From Streptomyces sp. 1-11 (lineage in GTDB: Bacteria; Actinomycetota; Actinomycetes; Streptomycetales; Streptomycetaceae): 64,000 bases of DNA. The notes below the pieces were generated by a model. The model was not told where the DNA came from and did no database searches. It saw only the letters and a program-made list of their open reading frames with translations. The translations under genes and the position numbers were made by a program. Positions 19,471 to 28,923 of the stretch are shown here, piece after piece. The DNA is taken from the NCBI RefSeq assembly GCF_007176755.1, contig NZ_BJTV01000005.1, forward strand, positions 434,001 through 498,000, written 5' to 3'. Each line of letters starts with the position of its first letter. Positions within the stretch are counted from its first letter, which is position 1.

Positions 19471-20031
19471 ATGAGCACCACCCGGCCTTACTCGCCGGGC
19501 GACCGCGGCCCGGAGCCCAGCGGCGCTTCCGGGGCGTCCGAAGGGGGTGCGCCGGAGCCGGGCGCGTCCGCGGGGGCAGCCGCGCCGTCCGTGCCGTCCG
19601 AGGGCGCTCCTCCGGGGCGGGGGCGGCAGGTACGCACGCTGCGCCTGGACGGCGAGAGCGGTGTCGTCCCGCTCGCCCGTGACTTCACCCGCCAGGCGCT
19701 GTACGCGTGGGGCTGGCTGCCCGCGGCCGGCGCCGATCAGCGGGCTGCCGCCGAGGACGTGCTGCTCGTGGTGTCCGAGCTGGTCACCAACGCCTGTCTG
19801 CACGCCGAGGGCCCGGACGAGCTGCTCCTGTCCTGCGACAACAAGGTGATCCGGCTGGAGGTCTCCGACCGGGGCACCGGCCAGCCGGCCCCGCGCACCC
19901 CGCACCGCGCCGGCCGCCCAGGCGGCCACGGCATGTTCATCGTGCAGCGGCTGTGCCTGGACTGGGGCGTCCAGCGCGTCCCCGGCCGCGACGGCAAGAC
20001 CGTGTGGGCGGAACTGGGCGCCCCGGCGTGA
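19471..20031 (+). CDS. RsbW/SpoIIAB-like anti-sigma ATPase
   Basis: 186-residue GHKL ATPase. Residues 1-50 are a low-complexity Gly/Ala/Pro/Ser extension, then the kinase fold: N box EDVLLVVSELVTNACLHAEG, G1 box EVSDRGTGQP, G2 box GGHGMFIVQRLC. This is the ATPase type that binds sigma factors or phosphorylates a STAS antagonist Ser. The ATG follows GAGGTGAAG. Separated from the STAS gene by 282 bases, so possibly its own transcript. It is the likely counterpart of the adjacent sigma factor, but Streptomyces has many such kinases and pairing is inferred. Confidence 0.88.
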   Translation: MSTTRPYSPGDRGPEPSGASGASEGGAPEPGASAGAAAPSVPSEGAPPGRGRQVRTLRLDGESGVVPLARDFTRQALYAWGWLPAAGADQRAAAEDVLLVVSELVTNACLHAEGPDELLLSCDNKVIRLEVSDRGTGQPAPRTPHRAGRPGGHGMFIVQRLCLDWGVQRVPGRDGKTVWAELGAPA

Positions 20032-20670
20032 CCCGCCGGGCCCGAGCCACCCGCCCGAGCGCGCCGGCCCCCGCACCGGCGCGCCCCCGGCAGAGCACAC
20101 CGGCCCGCCCCTGAAAGCCCCACCGGCCCACCCGCACCACACCCGGCCGACCCGGCCCGCTCGCCGTGCCGGGCCAAACCGCCCCGCTCACCGCGCCTGG
20201 CCGAGCCCGCTCACCGCGCCGCCCGCCTGGCAGAGCCCGCCCGCTTGCCGCGCAGGACCAGATGGCTGAGCGCCTCCGCTCGCCGTACGGACCGACCCAG
20301 CCGCGTGGACTGCCCTCGCCGCACCGCGCCGACGCATCCCCCGGCCGCACGACTCCCGCCGAGCGCACCAGCCCACCGAGCACACCGGCTCTCCGTGCCT
20401 CCAAAGCGCCGACGCACCCTTAGGCCGCGTGACTCCCGCCGGACGGCACCCGCCCGGCCCCCCACTCCGCGTCCGCAGACCCGCCGCCCCCGCTGACACG
20501 GCCGCCGGTTGCGCCTGCCCCGGCAAGGGGCCGAGCGCACCGTCCGCCCGGCTGAACCCACTCGCTCACGCACCCGCGCCCCGCCGCCCCAGCCGGACGT
20601 CGCCTGCCCGCCCGCTCCTGGTCGGTCGGGACGAAGTCCCCGCCCGCCGGCCCAGGGACCGGGAAGACGA
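20032..20670. other. Long C-rich non-coding stretch
   Basis: About 640 bases with no credible gene on either strand. The plus strand is dominated by CCG/CGC-rich, proline-codon-like runs with recurring CCCGCC and CACCGGC words, and only short open frames lacking ribosome sites. It may be a decayed repeat region between the ATPase gene and the convergent transporter. Confidence 0.55.
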
Positions 20671-20707
20671 CGGAGGGCCGCCGCACAGGATGTGCGGCGG
20701 CCCTCCG
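20671..20707. terminator. Strong terminator after the peptide transporter
   Basis: Perfect 16-base-pair stem (20671-20686 with 20692-20707) and a 5-base loop AGGAT, 19 bases beyond the transporter stop. Symmetric, so it can serve both convergent directions. Confidence 0.88.
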
Positions 20708-20726
20708 CCCTGCGCGTGGGGGTGCG

Positions 20727-22265
20727 TCAGCGCACGTCGCCCATCAGCGACTTGACCTTCCGGCGGTACATCCACACCGCGAACCCGGCGAGCGCCGCGA
20801 GGAGCGCCTCCCCGAAGACCGCGCCCGTGCCGCCGAGGTCGACCCCGGCGATGGCCGGGTTGGACAGCAGGCTGGTGATGGAGTCGCCCGCGGTGACCGC
20901 GAGGAACCACACGCCCATCATCTGGCTGGCGTACTTGGCCGGGGCCATCTTCGTCGTCACCGACAGGCCCACCGGCGACAGGCACAGCTCGCCGACGGTC
21001 TGGATGAAGTAGATGCCGACCAGCCACATCGGGCTGACCGCGGTCCCGTTGGCGGCCAGGCCCAGCGGGATCAGGAAGAAGAAGAACGACACGCCGACCA
21101 GGACCAGGCCCATCGAGAACTTCACGATGGTGCTGGGCTCCCTGCCCTGGCGGTTCAGCCACATCCAGACCCAGGCGAAGACCGGGGCCAGCGCCATGAT
21201 GAACAGCGGGTTCAGCGACTGGTACCAGGAGGACGGGAAGTCGAAGCCGAGCAGCGAGCCGGAGGCCTTGCCCTCACCGAACGCCTGCACCGTGGACGCG
21301 CCCTGGTCGTAGATCATCCAGAACACGGCGGCCGCGACGAAGAACCAGATGTAGCCGGTCATCTTCGACTGCTCGGTGGACGACAGCTCCTTGTCCCGCT
21401 TGATGCGCATCAGCACACCGGCCGGGATGATCAGACCGATGACGGTCAGCGGGATCATCGCCCAGTTCAGGGTGAAGTGGCCGGTGACGCCCACGACGCC
21501 GTAGAACACGGCCGCGATGATCAGCCAGGTGAGGCCCTTGCGCAGCCAGGAGGTCCGCTCCTCGGTGCTCAGCGGCTTCGGGACGACGTTGCTCTGCGGG
21601 TTCAGGTGGCGGGTGCCGAGCAGGAACGAGGCCAGACCGATCGCCATGCCGACCGCGGCCATGCCGAAGCCGAGGTGCCAGTTGACCTCCTGGCCGACGG
21701 TGCCGATGGCCAGCGGGGCGAAGAAGGCGCCCGCGTTGATGCCCATGTAGAAGATCGTGAAGCCACCGTCACGGCGCGGGTCGTCCGGACCCTTGTACAG
21801 GTGGCCCACCATCGTGGAGATGTTGGCCTTCAGCAGACCCGAACCGGCCGCGACCAGCGCAAGACCGGCGAAGAACGGAGCCTGGCCGCCGGGCAGCGCC
21901 AGCACGATGTGACCGGACATGATCGTCACGGCGGCGATCGCCACCGTCTTGCGCGGGCCCCAGACGCGGTCGCCGAGCCAGCCGCCGGGCATGGCGAGCA
22001 GGTACACCATCGCCGAGTAGACGGACACGATCACCGTGGTGGTGGCCACGTCCATGGCCAGGCCGCCGCCCATGCTGCCCTTGCCGGCATCGGGACCGCC
22101 GGAGAGCAGGTAGACGGTGAGCAGGGCCTTCATGCCGTAGTAGGAGAAGCGCTCCCACATCTCGGTCATGAAGAGAGTGGCCAGTCCGCGGGGGTGGCCG
22201 AAGAAGGTCTTCTCGGACCCGGGGGTGCCCGGGCGGACCGAGTCCTTCGTCAGGCTGGACGCCAT
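20727..22265 (-). CDS. POT-family proton-dependent di/tripeptide transporter
   Basis: 512-residue major-facilitator protein of the POT/PTR family with about 12-14 membrane helices. The start region FGHPRGLATLFMTEMWERFS with WERFSYYG and the FYMGINAGAFFAPL helix are PTR signatures. It imports small peptides with protons across the cytoplasmic membrane. Divergent from the two-component genes with a 490-base gap, so it could be a target of that system. A perfect terminator follows. Confidence 0.94.
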   Translation of the reverse strand: MASSLTKDSVRPGTPGSEKTFFGHPRGLATLFMTEMWERFSYYGMKALLTVYLLSGGPDAGKGSMGGGLAMDVATTTVIVSVYSAMVYLLAMPGGWLGDRVWGPRKTVAIAAVTIMSGHIVLALPGGQAPFFAGLALVAAGSGLLKANISTMVGHLYKGPDDPRRDGGFTIFYMGINAGAFFAPLAIGTVGQEVNWHLGFGMAAVGMAIGLASFLLGTRHLNPQSNVVPKPLSTEERTSWLRKGLTWLIIAAVFYGVVGVTGHFTLNWAMIPLTVIGLIIPAGVLMRIKRDKELSSTEQSKMTGYIWFFVAAAVFWMIYDQGASTVQAFGEGKASGSLLGFDFPSSWYQSLNPLFIMALAPVFAWVWMWLNRQGREPSTIVKFSMGLVLVGVSFFFFLIPLGLAANGTAVSPMWLVGIYFIQTVGELCLSPVGLSVTTKMAPAKYASQMMGVWFLAVTAGDSITSLLSNPAIAGVDLGGTGAVFGEALLAALAGFAVWMYRRKVKSLMGDVR

Positions 22266-22755
22266 GGTCGTTCCTTGCTGGTCGGGACGCGCGCTGGAGC
22301 GTTGCGCGCCCGGTGGGGGGTAGCCGGCACCGGCAGGGTCGGTCGTCCACCCCCACGCCCAGGGGGAGTCCGCCCCGGATCACGGAGCGGCGGACGGCGA
22401 CCACCGGGATCCACGCCCCGTGCGCGTCACTGCGCGCGGAGCCCGGCCAGAGGTCATTCCTTTCAGGGCTGATCTTCGTCAGCCCGCACACAAAAGAGAC
22501 CTTCAGCGACAGTTGCCCGCCAAAGGTCCCCGGTGTGCTACAGGCGTTCACGTCACTGTACGTCAGGACACTGCCTGATATGGAAGGACTTGAGACGCGG
22601 ATCACAGGTTTCGGGGGAACCGCGGGACCTGTTTCGAAGGTCTCCTCTACGATCCCATCCATCAGGCAATGGTTCGTACCACTGGGCCGCCAAGGTAAGA
22701 ATCCCGGGAAGCGATCACACCCCGGCACCGAGCGCGGGCGGTCTACCATCACCTC
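22266..22755. promoter_or_regulatory. 490-base divergent promoter region with ACGTCA direct repeat
   Basis: Non-coding gap between the peptide transporter and the response regulator. ACGTCA occurs at 22550-22555 and 22560-22565, a direct repeat of 10-base period as bound by OmpR-type regulators. A six-base inverted repeat (GACCTT at 22498, AAGGTC at 22523) lies just before. An open frame of 148 codons crosses it but has no ribosome site and atypical codon use. Confidence 0.45.
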
Positions 22756-23433
22756 ATGACCCGTGTACTGCTCGCCGAGGACGACGCGTCCATCTCGGAG
22801 CCGCTGGCCCGCGCACTGCGCCGGGAAGGCTACGAGGTCGAGGTGCGCGAGGACGGCCCCACCGCGCTCGACGCCGGAATCCAGGGCGGTGTCGATCTGG
22901 TCGTGCTGGACCTGGGCCTGCCCGGCATGGACGGCCTGGAGGTCGCCCGCCGGCTCCGCGCGGACGGGCAGTCCGTGCCGATCCTCATCCTGACCGCGCG
23001 CGCCGACGAGGTGGACACCGTCGTCGGCCTGGACGCGGGCGCCGACGACTACGTCACCAAGCCCTTCCGGCTCGCCGAACTGCTCGCCCGTGTCCGGGCC
23101 CTGCTGCGGCGCGGCGCCGCCGAGCCCCAGCAGCCGCCGGCCACGCACGGGGTGCGCATCGACGTCGAGTCGCACCGGGCCTGGATGGGCGAGGAGGAAC
23201 TCCAGCTCACCGCCAAGGAGTTCGACCTGCTGCGGGTGCTGGTGCGGGACGCCGGACGCGTGGTCACCCGGGACCAGTTGATGCGCGAGGTCTGGGACAC
23301 CACCTGGTGGTCCTCGACCAAGACCCTCGACATGCACATCTCCTGGCTGCGCAAGAAGCTCGGCGACGACGCGGCGAACCCCCGCTACATCGCCACCGTG
23401 CGCGGGGTCGGCTTCCGCTTCGAGAAGAGCTGA
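22756..23433 (+). CDS. draR: OmpR-family response regulator (DraR-type)
   Basis: 225 residues: receiver domain 1-120 with acidic pocket E8/D9, phospho-acceptor Asp52 in LDLGLPGMDG, Thr in LTARAD and Lys in DYVTKPF; winged-helix domain about 130-225 ending TVRGVGFRFE. The partner kinase gene follows after 42 bases. The symbol is from remembered S. coelicolor order (DraR/DraK, reported to regulate antibiotic production under nitrogen-rich conditions). The ATG at 22756 has only a weak upstream purine stretch, so start confidence is moderate. Confidence 0.92.
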   Translation: MTRVLLAEDDASISEPLARALRREGYEVEVREDGPTALDAGIQGGVDLVVLDLGLPGMDGLEVARRLRADGQSVPILILTARADEVDTVVGLDAGADDYVTKPFRLAELLARVRALLRRGAAEPQQPPATHGVRIDVESHRAWMGEEELQLTAKEFDLLRVLVRDAGRVVTRDQLMREVWDTTWWSSTKTLDMHISWLRKKLGDDAANPRYIATVRGVGFRFEKS

Positions 23434-23475
23434 GCCCCGCACCGGGGGCCCGGCACCGCTTCAGGTAACAGGGAC

Positions 23476-24747
23476 ATGCGCCGACGCCTCATCCAGTCCA
23501 CCCTCGCCGTCGTCCTCGTGGTCATCGCCGTCTTCGGGGTCTCCCTGGTGATCGTGGAGACGCGGACCATCACCAGCAGCGCCCAGGAGCGGGTCGAGTC
23601 CGAGGCGGTGCGGCTGGCGAGCATCGTGGACAGCCGCATCCTCGCGGAGGAGAACGTCAACTCCGAGGTCCTGCGCAACCCGGTCAGCAAGGACCAGTAC
23701 GCGGTCATCAGCGTCCCCGGCCGGACGCCGATCGAGATCGGCAGCCGGCCCGAGGGCGACGTCATCCACGCCACGCAGAAGGGCGAGGAGGGCGAGACGG
23801 TCACCGTGCAGGAGCCGCGCTCCGCGGTCACCCGCGAGGTCGGCCGCACCCTGCTGATCATCGGCCTGGTCGCGCTGCTCGCGGTGGTCGCCGCGGTGCT
23901 GCTCGCCGTCCGCCAGGCCAACCGCCTCGCCTCCCCGCTGACCGACCTCGCCGAGACCGCCGAACGCCTCGGCTCCGGCGACCCGCGCCCCCGGCACAAG
24001 CGGTACGGCGTCCCCGAGCTGGACCGGGTCGCCGACGTGCTGGACTCCTCCGCCGAGCGGATCGGCCGCATGCTGACCGCCGAGCGGCGCCTGGCCGCCG
24101 ACGCCTCCCACCAGCTCCGCACACCGCTGACCGCGCTGTCCATGCGGCTGGAGGAGATCACCCTCACCGACGACCCGGACACGGTGAAGGACGAGGCGAC
24201 GATCGCGCTGACCCAGGTCGAGCGGCTCACGGACGTCGTGGAGCGGCTGCTGACCAACGCGCGCGACCCGCGCACCGGCTCCGCCGTCTCCTTCGACCTC
24301 GACGAGGTCATCCAGCAGCAGCTCGCCGAGTGGCGGCCCGCCTACCGCAGCGCCGGCCGGGCCGTCGTCGCCTCCGGCAAGCGGCACCTGCACGCCGTCG
24401 GCACCCCGGGCGCGGTCGCGCAGGTGCTGGCGGCGCTGATCGAGAACTCCCTGATGCACGGCGGCGGGACCGTCGCCCTGCGCACCCGGGTCACCGGCAA
24501 CCAGGCGGTCGTGGAGGTCACCGACGAGGGCCCCGGCGTCCCGGCCGACCTCGGCGCGCGGATCTTCGAGCGCGCCATCAGCGGGCGCAACTCCACGGGC
24601 ATCGGGCTGGCCGTGGCCCGCGACCTCGCGGAGGCCGACGGGGGCCGCCTGGAGCTGCTCCAGACCCAGCCGCCGGTGTTCGGCCTGTTCCTGTCCCGCA
24701 CGCCACCGGCCCGCAAACCGGACGACAGCCGTCCCACGGTCCGCTAG
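23476..24747 (+). CDS. draK: Sensor histidine kinase (DraK-type)
   Basis: 423-residue membrane kinase. Helix at about 5-27, extracytoplasmic sensor about 28-122, second helix about 124-147, HAMP linker, H box ADASHQLRTPLTAL with His212, N box ALIENSLMHGGG, G1 DEGPGVP, G2 TGIGLAVARDLAEADGG. The sensor domain is short and highly charged. Partner of the preceding response regulator. It ends close to the convergent GtrA gene with a small hairpin between. Confidence 0.92.
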   Translation: MRRRLIQSTLAVVLVVIAVFGVSLVIVETRTITSSAQERVESEAVRLASIVDSRILAEENVNSEVLRNPVSKDQYAVISVPGRTPIEIGSRPEGDVIHATQKGEEGETVTVQEPRSAVTREVGRTLLIIGLVALLAVVAAVLLAVRQANRLASPLTDLAETAERLGSGDPRPRHKRYGVPELDRVADVLDSSAERIGRMLTAERRLAADASHQLRTPLTALSMRLEEITLTDDPDTVKDEATIALTQVERLTDVVERLLTNARDPRTGSAVSFDLDEVIQQQLAEWRPAYRSAGRAVVASGKRHLHAVGTPGAVAQVLAALIENSLMHGGGTVALRTRVTGNQAVVEVTDEGPGVPADLGARIFERAISGRNSTGIGLAVARDLAEADGGRLELLQTQPPVFGLFLSRTPPARKPDDSRPTVR

Positions 24748-24769
24748 GGCCTGATTGTCAGCCAGGCCC
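24747..24769. terminator. Weak hairpin between draK and gtrA-like gene
   Basis: GGGCCTG (24747-24753) pairs with CAGGCCC (24763-24769) across a 9-base loop, beginning on the last base of the draK stop codon. Possible shared terminator for two convergent genes only 32 bases apart. Confidence 0.4.
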
Positions 24770-24779
24770 AGGGGCCTCG

Positions 24780-25295
24780 CTACGGAACGCGCTGCCGGGG
24801 CTTGGACGCGGGCTTCCTCGACTGCCGCGACTGCCGGGCCACGATCGACTCCGCCGCCACCGCCTCCCGGGCGGGCATGGCGCGGAACACCCAGCTGCGG
24901 TACGACCAGAAGCGGAACAGGGTGGCGACGCCGATGCCGACGAACTTGAAGACGTTGCTCTGCAGCGGGCTGTCCCAGCCGAAGCCGTAGGTCGCCAGGT
25001 AGAGCACGCCGTTCTCGATCACCAGGCCGATCGCGCTGAACAGCAGGAAGAGCGTGAGCTCACGGGTGCGGCCGCCCTTGTCGCGGTCCCGGTACGTCCA
25101 GTAGCGGAAGCCGACGTAGTTGAAGGCGATCGCGACGACGGTCGCGATGATGCTGGCGCGCACCACCGGCAGGTCGGAGACGTGCCGGACCAGGTTGAAC
25201 ACACCCAGATTGACGAGGACGCCGGCGCCGCCCACGGCGCCGAACTTGGCCATCTCGCGTACGAGCCGTTGCAGCCCCGAGGAACGATGTTCCAT
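24780..25295 (-). CDS. GtrA-family membrane protein
   Basis: 171-residue four-helix membrane protein of the GtrA type, a family linked to movement or modification of lipid-linked sugars. The family opening FGAVGGAGVLVNLGVFNLV, NYVGFRYWTY after the second helix, and KFVGIGVATLFRFWSYRSWV near the C-terminal helix are typical. The start chosen is ATG 25295 (MEHRSS); an in-frame ATG 14 codons upstream is possible. The C-terminal 35 residues are basic and Ser/Arg-rich. Divergent from purK. Substrate unknown. Confidence 0.87.
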   Translation of the reverse strand: MEHRSSGLQRLVREMAKFGAVGGAGVLVNLGVFNLVRHVSDLPVVRASIIATVVAIAFNYVGFRYWTYRDRDKGGRTRELTLFLLFSAIGLVIENGVLYLATYGFGWDSPLQSNVFKFVGIGVATLFRFWSYRSWVFRAMPAREAVAAESIVARQSRQSRKPASKPRQRVP

Positions 25296-25477
25296 GGCTG
25301 TGCAGCTCCCGTCCGTAGGCTTCGTCAACCCAGCCATGCTATCCAGGCGGAACCCCCGGCGCCTGCGGACGAGGCCACAGCTTGAGAACGGGTCGGAAAG
25401 AGGCGGGAAAGTCCAGGGTAAGACGGGGTGCGAGGCCGGTAATCCGGGCGGGTCGGCGTGGCCGATACGCTAGGGGG

Positions 25478-26638
25478 GTGACGTTCCCGGTAGTCGGCAT
25501 GGTCGGCGGGGGGCAGCTCGCGCGTATGACGCACGAAGCCGGCATCCCGTTGGGCATCAGGTTCAAGCTCCTCAGTGACACCCCTCAGGATTCCGCGGCG
25601 CAGGTCGTGAACGATGTCGTCGTCGGCGACTATCGCGACCTCGACACGCTGCGTGAGTTCGCGCGCGGGTGCGATGTGATCACTTTCGATCACGAACATG
25701 TACCCACCGAGCATCTCCGGGCCCTGGAGGCGGACGGCATCCCCGTGCGCCCGGGGCCCGACGCGCTCGTGCACGCCCAGGACAAGGGCGTGATGCGGGC
25801 GAGGCTCGACTCGATCGGCATCCCGTGCCCGCGGCACCGGATCGTGAGCGATCCGCAGGACGTGGCCGCCTTCGCACGGGAAGGCCTCGCCGACGGCGAG
25901 GCGGGTGACGGCTTCCCCGTCGTCCTGAAGACCGTCCGCGGCGGCTACGACGGCAAGGGCGTGTGGGTCGTCGACTCCGTCGAGGAGGCCGCCGACCCGT
26001 TCCGGGCGGGCGTGCCCGTCCTCGCCGAGGAGAAGGTCGACTACGTCCGCGAGCTCGCCGCCAACGTCGTGCGCTCCCCGCACGGCCAGGCCGTCGCCTA
26101 CCCGGTGGTCGAGTCGCAGCAGGTCAACGGCGTCTGCGACACCGTCATCGCGCCCGCCCCCGACCTCGACGAGGACCTGGCGCTGCGCGCCGAGGAGATG
26201 GCCCTGACCATCGCCAAGGAACTCGGCGTCGTCGGCCACCTCGCCGTGGAGCTGTTCCAGACCCGCGACGGCCGCATCCTCGTCAACGAACTGGCGATGC
26301 GCCCGCACAACTCCGGCCACTGGACCCAGGACGGCGCGGTCACCTCCCAGTTCGCCAACCACGTCCGGGCCGTCCTCGACCTCCCGCTCGGCGACCCGCG
26401 CCCGCGCGCCCCGTGGACCGTCATGGTCAACGTCCTGGGCGGCGACTACCCGGATATGTACTCCGCGTACTTGCACTGCATGGCCCGCGACCCCAAGCTC
26501 AAGATCCACATGTACGGCAAGGACGTGAAGCCGGGCCGCAAGGTCGGACACGTCAACACCTACGGCGACGACCTGGACGACGTGCTGGAGCGCGCCCGTC
26601 ACGCTGCCGGCTACCTGAGAGGCACCATTACCGAATGA
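25478..26638 (+). CDS. purK: N5-carboxyaminoimidazole ribonucleotide synthase
   Basis: ATP-grasp enzyme of 386 residues that carboxylates AIR with bicarbonate in purine synthesis. The N-terminal [11 protein letters not shown] is the purK opening; [16 protein letters not shown] is the ATP-grasp loop; the C-terminal half has [20 protein letters not shown] and [11 protein letters not shown]. The GTG at 25478 follows AGGGGG; longer frames upstream have no site. Its stop overlaps purE as ATGA, so the two are coupled. Confidence 0.95.
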   Translation: MTFPVVGMVGGGQLARMTHEAGIPLGIRFKLLSDTPQDSAAQVVNDVVVGDYRDLDTLREFARGCDVITFDHEHVPTEHLRALEADGIPVRPGPDALVHAQDKGVMRARLDSIGIPCPRHRIVSDPQDVAAFAREGLADGEAGDGFPVVLKTVRGGYDGKGVWVVDSVEEAADPFRAGVPVLAEEKVDYVRELAANVVRSPHGQAVAYPVVESQQVNGVCDTVIAPAPDLDEDLALRAEEMALTIAKELGVVGHLAVELFQTRDGRILVNELAMRPHNSGHWTQDGAVTSQFANHVRAVLDLPLGDPRPRAPWTVMVNVLGGDYPDMYSAYLHCMARDPKLKIHMYGKDVKPGRKVGHVNTYGDDLDDVLERARHAAGYLRGTITE

Positions 26639-27159
26639 GCCCTGTTGTTGGCATCGTCATGGGGTCGGACTCCGACTGGCCCGTCATGGAGGCAGCCGCC
26701 AAGGCGCTGGACGAGTTCGAGATCGCCTACGAGGTCGACGTCGTGTCCGCGCACCGCATGCCCCGCGAGATGATCACGTACGGCGAGCAGGCCGCCGAGC
26801 GCGGCCTGAAGGCGATCATCGCCGGCGCCGGCGGTGCCGCGCACCTCCCCGGCATGCTCGCCTCCGTCACCCCGCTGCCGGTCATCGGCGTCCCGGTCCC
26901 GCTGAAGTACCTCGACGGCATGGACTCCCTGCTGTCGATCGTGCAGATGCCGGCCGGTGTCCCGGTCGCCACCGTCTCCGTCGCCGGTGCCCGCAACGCC
27001 GGGCTGCTCGCGGCCCGCATGCTCGCCGCGCACGACGAGGAGCTGCTGCAGAGGATGCGTGACTTCCAGCAGGACCTCAACGACCAGGCCACCGAGAAGG
27101 GCAAGCGGCTGCGGACCAAGGTCGAGGGCGCGGGCAGCGGCTTCGGCTTCGGGAAGTGA
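26635..27159 (+). CDS. purE: N5-carboxyaminoimidazole ribonucleotide mutase
   Basis: 174-residue class I PurE that moves the carboxylate of N5-CAIR to give [36 protein letters not shown] and GVPV are the class I signatures. ATG overlaps the purK stop. The C-terminus is a short charged helix. Followed within a few bases by the dipeptidase gene. Confidence 0.96.
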   Translation: MSPVVGIVMGSDSDWPVMEAAAKALDEFEIAYEVDVVSAHRMPREMITYGEQAAERGLKAIIAGAGGAAHLPGMLASVTPLPVIGVPVPLKYLDGMDSLLSIVQMPAGVPVATVSVAGARNAGLLAARMLAAHDEELLQRMRDFQQDLNDQATEKGKRLRTKVEGAGSGFGFGK

Positions 27160-27164
27160 CGCCC

Positions 27165-28352
27165 ATGCCCTCCCTGGACGAGGCCCGCGAACTGCTCCGC
27201 GAGTTCCCGGTCGTCGACGGCCACAACGACCTGCCCTGGGCCCTGCGCGAGCAGGTCCGCTACGACCTCGACGCCCGTGACATCGCCGAGGCGCAGGACG
27301 CGCACCTGCACACCGACCTCCGCCGGCTGCGCGCGGGCGGGGTCGGCGCCCAGTACTGGTCGGTCTACGTGCCCTCGGATCGGCCCGGCGCGGTACCCGC
27401 GACCCTGGAGCAGATCGACTGCGTACGGCGGCTGATCGAGCGCTACCCGGCCGATCTGGCCCCCGCGCTGACCGCCGCGGACATGGAGGCGGCGCGGCGG
27501 GACGGCCGGATCGCCTCCCTGATGGGCGCCGAGGGCGGCCACTCCATCGCCAACTCGCTCGGCACCCTGCGCGGCCTGTACGAGCTGGGCGTGCGCTACA
27601 TGACGCTCACGCACAACGACAACAACGACTGGGCGGACTCCGCGACCGACGAGCCGAACGTCGGCGGCCTGTCGGCCTTCGGCCGCGAGGTCGTGCGCGA
27701 GATGAACCGGCTCGGCATGCTCGTCGACCTCTCCCACGTGGCGGCGACGACCATGCGCGACGCGCTGGACACCACCACCGCGCCGGTGATCTTCTCGCAC
27801 TCCTCCTCCCGGGCCGTCTGCGACCACCCGCGCAACATCCCGGACGACGTCCTGGAGCGGCTGCCCGCCAACGGCGGCATGGCGATGGTGACGTTCGTGC
27901 CGAAGTTCGTGCTCCAGGCGGCGGTCGACTGGACGGTGGCGGCCGACGCGAACCTGCGCGCCCACGGCTTCCACCACCTCGACACCACCGCCGAGGCGAT
28001 GAAGGTGCACCGCGCCTTCGAGGAGAGCAACCCGCGCCCGGTCGCCACGGTGTCCACGGTCGCCGACCACCTCGACCACATGCGCGAGGTCGCGGGCATC
28101 GACCACCTCGGCATCGGCGGCGACTACGACGGCACGGCGTTCACCCCGGACGGCCTGGAGGACGTCTCCGGCTACCCGAACCTGCTCGCCGAGCTGCTCG
28201 ACCGCGGCTGGTCCCGCACCGACCTGGCCAAGCTGACCTGGCAGAACGCGGTACGGGTGCTGGGCGCCGCGGAGGACGTCGCCCGCGGCCTGCGGGCCAC
28301 CCGCGCCGCGTCCAACGCCACGATCGAGTCGCTGGACGGCCCCGCGGCCTGA
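27165..28352 (+). CDS. Membrane-dipeptidase family (M19) peptidase
   Basis: 395-residue zinc dipeptidase of the renal-dipeptidase family M19. [10 protein letters not shown] carries the first metal ligands, GAEGGHS the bridging Glu, SHSS the His ligand, and IGGDYDG the late Asp. No signal peptide, so probably cytoplasmic. The ATG at 27165 is preferred (GGGAAG eight bases upstream); a GTG at 27156 overlaps the purE stop. Cotranscribed with purK-purE; no metabolic link to purines is evident. A hairpin follows at 28362-28393. Confidence 0.9.
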   Translation: MPSLDEARELLREFPVVDGHNDLPWALREQVRYDLDARDIAEAQDAHLHTDLRRLRAGGVGAQYWSVYVPSDRPGAVPATLEQIDCVRRLIERYPADLAPALTAADMEAARRDGRIASLMGAEGGHSIANSLGTLRGLYELGVRYMTLTHNDNNDWADSATDEPNVGGLSAFGREVVREMNRLGMLVDLSHVAATTMRDALDTTTAPVIFSHSSSRAVCDHPRNIPDDVLERLPANGGMAMVTFVPKFVLQAAVDWTVAADANLRAHGFHHLDTTAEAMKVHRAFEESNPRPVATVSTVADHLDHMREVAGIDHLGIGGDYDGTAFTPDGLEDVSGYPNLLAELLDRGWSRTDLAKLTWQNAVRVLGAAEDVARGLRATRAASNATIESLDGPAA

Positions 28353-28361
28353 CGCCCGGAC

Positions 28362-28393
28362 GCGGGCGGGACCCTTCGCGGCGTCCCGCCCGC
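28362..28393. terminator. Terminator after the purK-purE-dipeptidase unit
   Basis: Eleven-base-pair perfect stem (28362-28372 with 28383-28393) and a 10-base loop, ten bases past the dipeptidase stop. Confidence 0.75.
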
Positions 28394-28402
28394 CTCCGGC
28401 TC

Positions 28403-28441
28403 GTCCGCCCGCCCGGTCCGCCCGCCCGGTCCGCCCGACCG
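28403..28441. repeat. Three 13-base tandem repeats
   Basis: GTCCGCCCGCCCG occurs at 28403 and 28416, and a one-mismatch copy at 28429. Short non-coding array between terminator and the convergent glyoxalase gene. Confidence 0.6.
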
Positions 28442-28517
28442 GCACGCCGGCGGGCCGTGCCGTGGACGGCCGGAGCCTTCCCTCAGCCGCGGTCCGCCGG
28501 CCTCGTCCGAGCCCCTG

Positions 28518-28907
28518 TCAGGGCCCTTCGATCCGGCACAGGCAGAAGGGATGCCCGGCCGGATCGGCGTACACCGCGAAGTCCTTCTTCTCCCGGTCCT
28601 CCACGTCCAGCGGCCGGGCCCCCAGCGCGAGCACCTTCTCGTGGGCGGCGTCGACCTCCGCCCAGGTCGCTCCCGCGTCGAAGTCCAGGTGGAACTGCTG
28701 CGAGTCCCGGTCGGCGCGCGGCCACTGGGGCGGGGTGAACCCCTCGGCGCGCTGGAAGGACAGCCGCGGCCCGTCCGGCACCCGCAGGACGACCCAGTGG
28801 TCGTCCTCGGCCTCCGGCGTGCCGCCCGCGACCGCCGCGTAGAACGCGGCGAGCGCGTGCGGGTCGGGGCAGTCGAGCACGACGCTGCGCAGACGGGCCA
28901 CGGCCAT
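28518..28907 (-). CDS. Glyoxalase/bleomycin-resistance (VOC) fold protein, copy 2
   Basis: 129-residue VOC-superfamily protein with two beta-alpha-beta-beta-beta halves. LDCPDPHALAAFYAAVAGG opens the fold; DSQQFHLDF and VYADPAGHPFCLC mark the second half. Start ATG 28907 after GGGAGGA. It lies 16 bases after a paralogue on the same strand (28924-29280), sharing the same opening and closing motifs, so the pair is a tandem duplication. Substrate unknown; VOC proteins of this subgroup are often annotated as glyoxalases without evidence. Confidence 0.82.
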   Translation of the reverse strand: MAVARLRSVVLDCPDPHALAAFYAAVAGGTPEAEDDHWVVLRVPDGPRLSFQRAEGFTPPQWPRADRDSQQFHLDFDAGATWAEVDAAHEKVLALGARPLDVEDREKKDFAVYADPAGHPFCLCRIEGP

Positions 28908-28923
28908 GGGTCCTCCCGGGATG

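Noticed and set aside
22313..22759. 148-codon open frame in the gap before the response regulator
   Set aside because: No ribosome site, atypical Streptomyces codon use, no recognisable motif; overlaps likely promoter elements.
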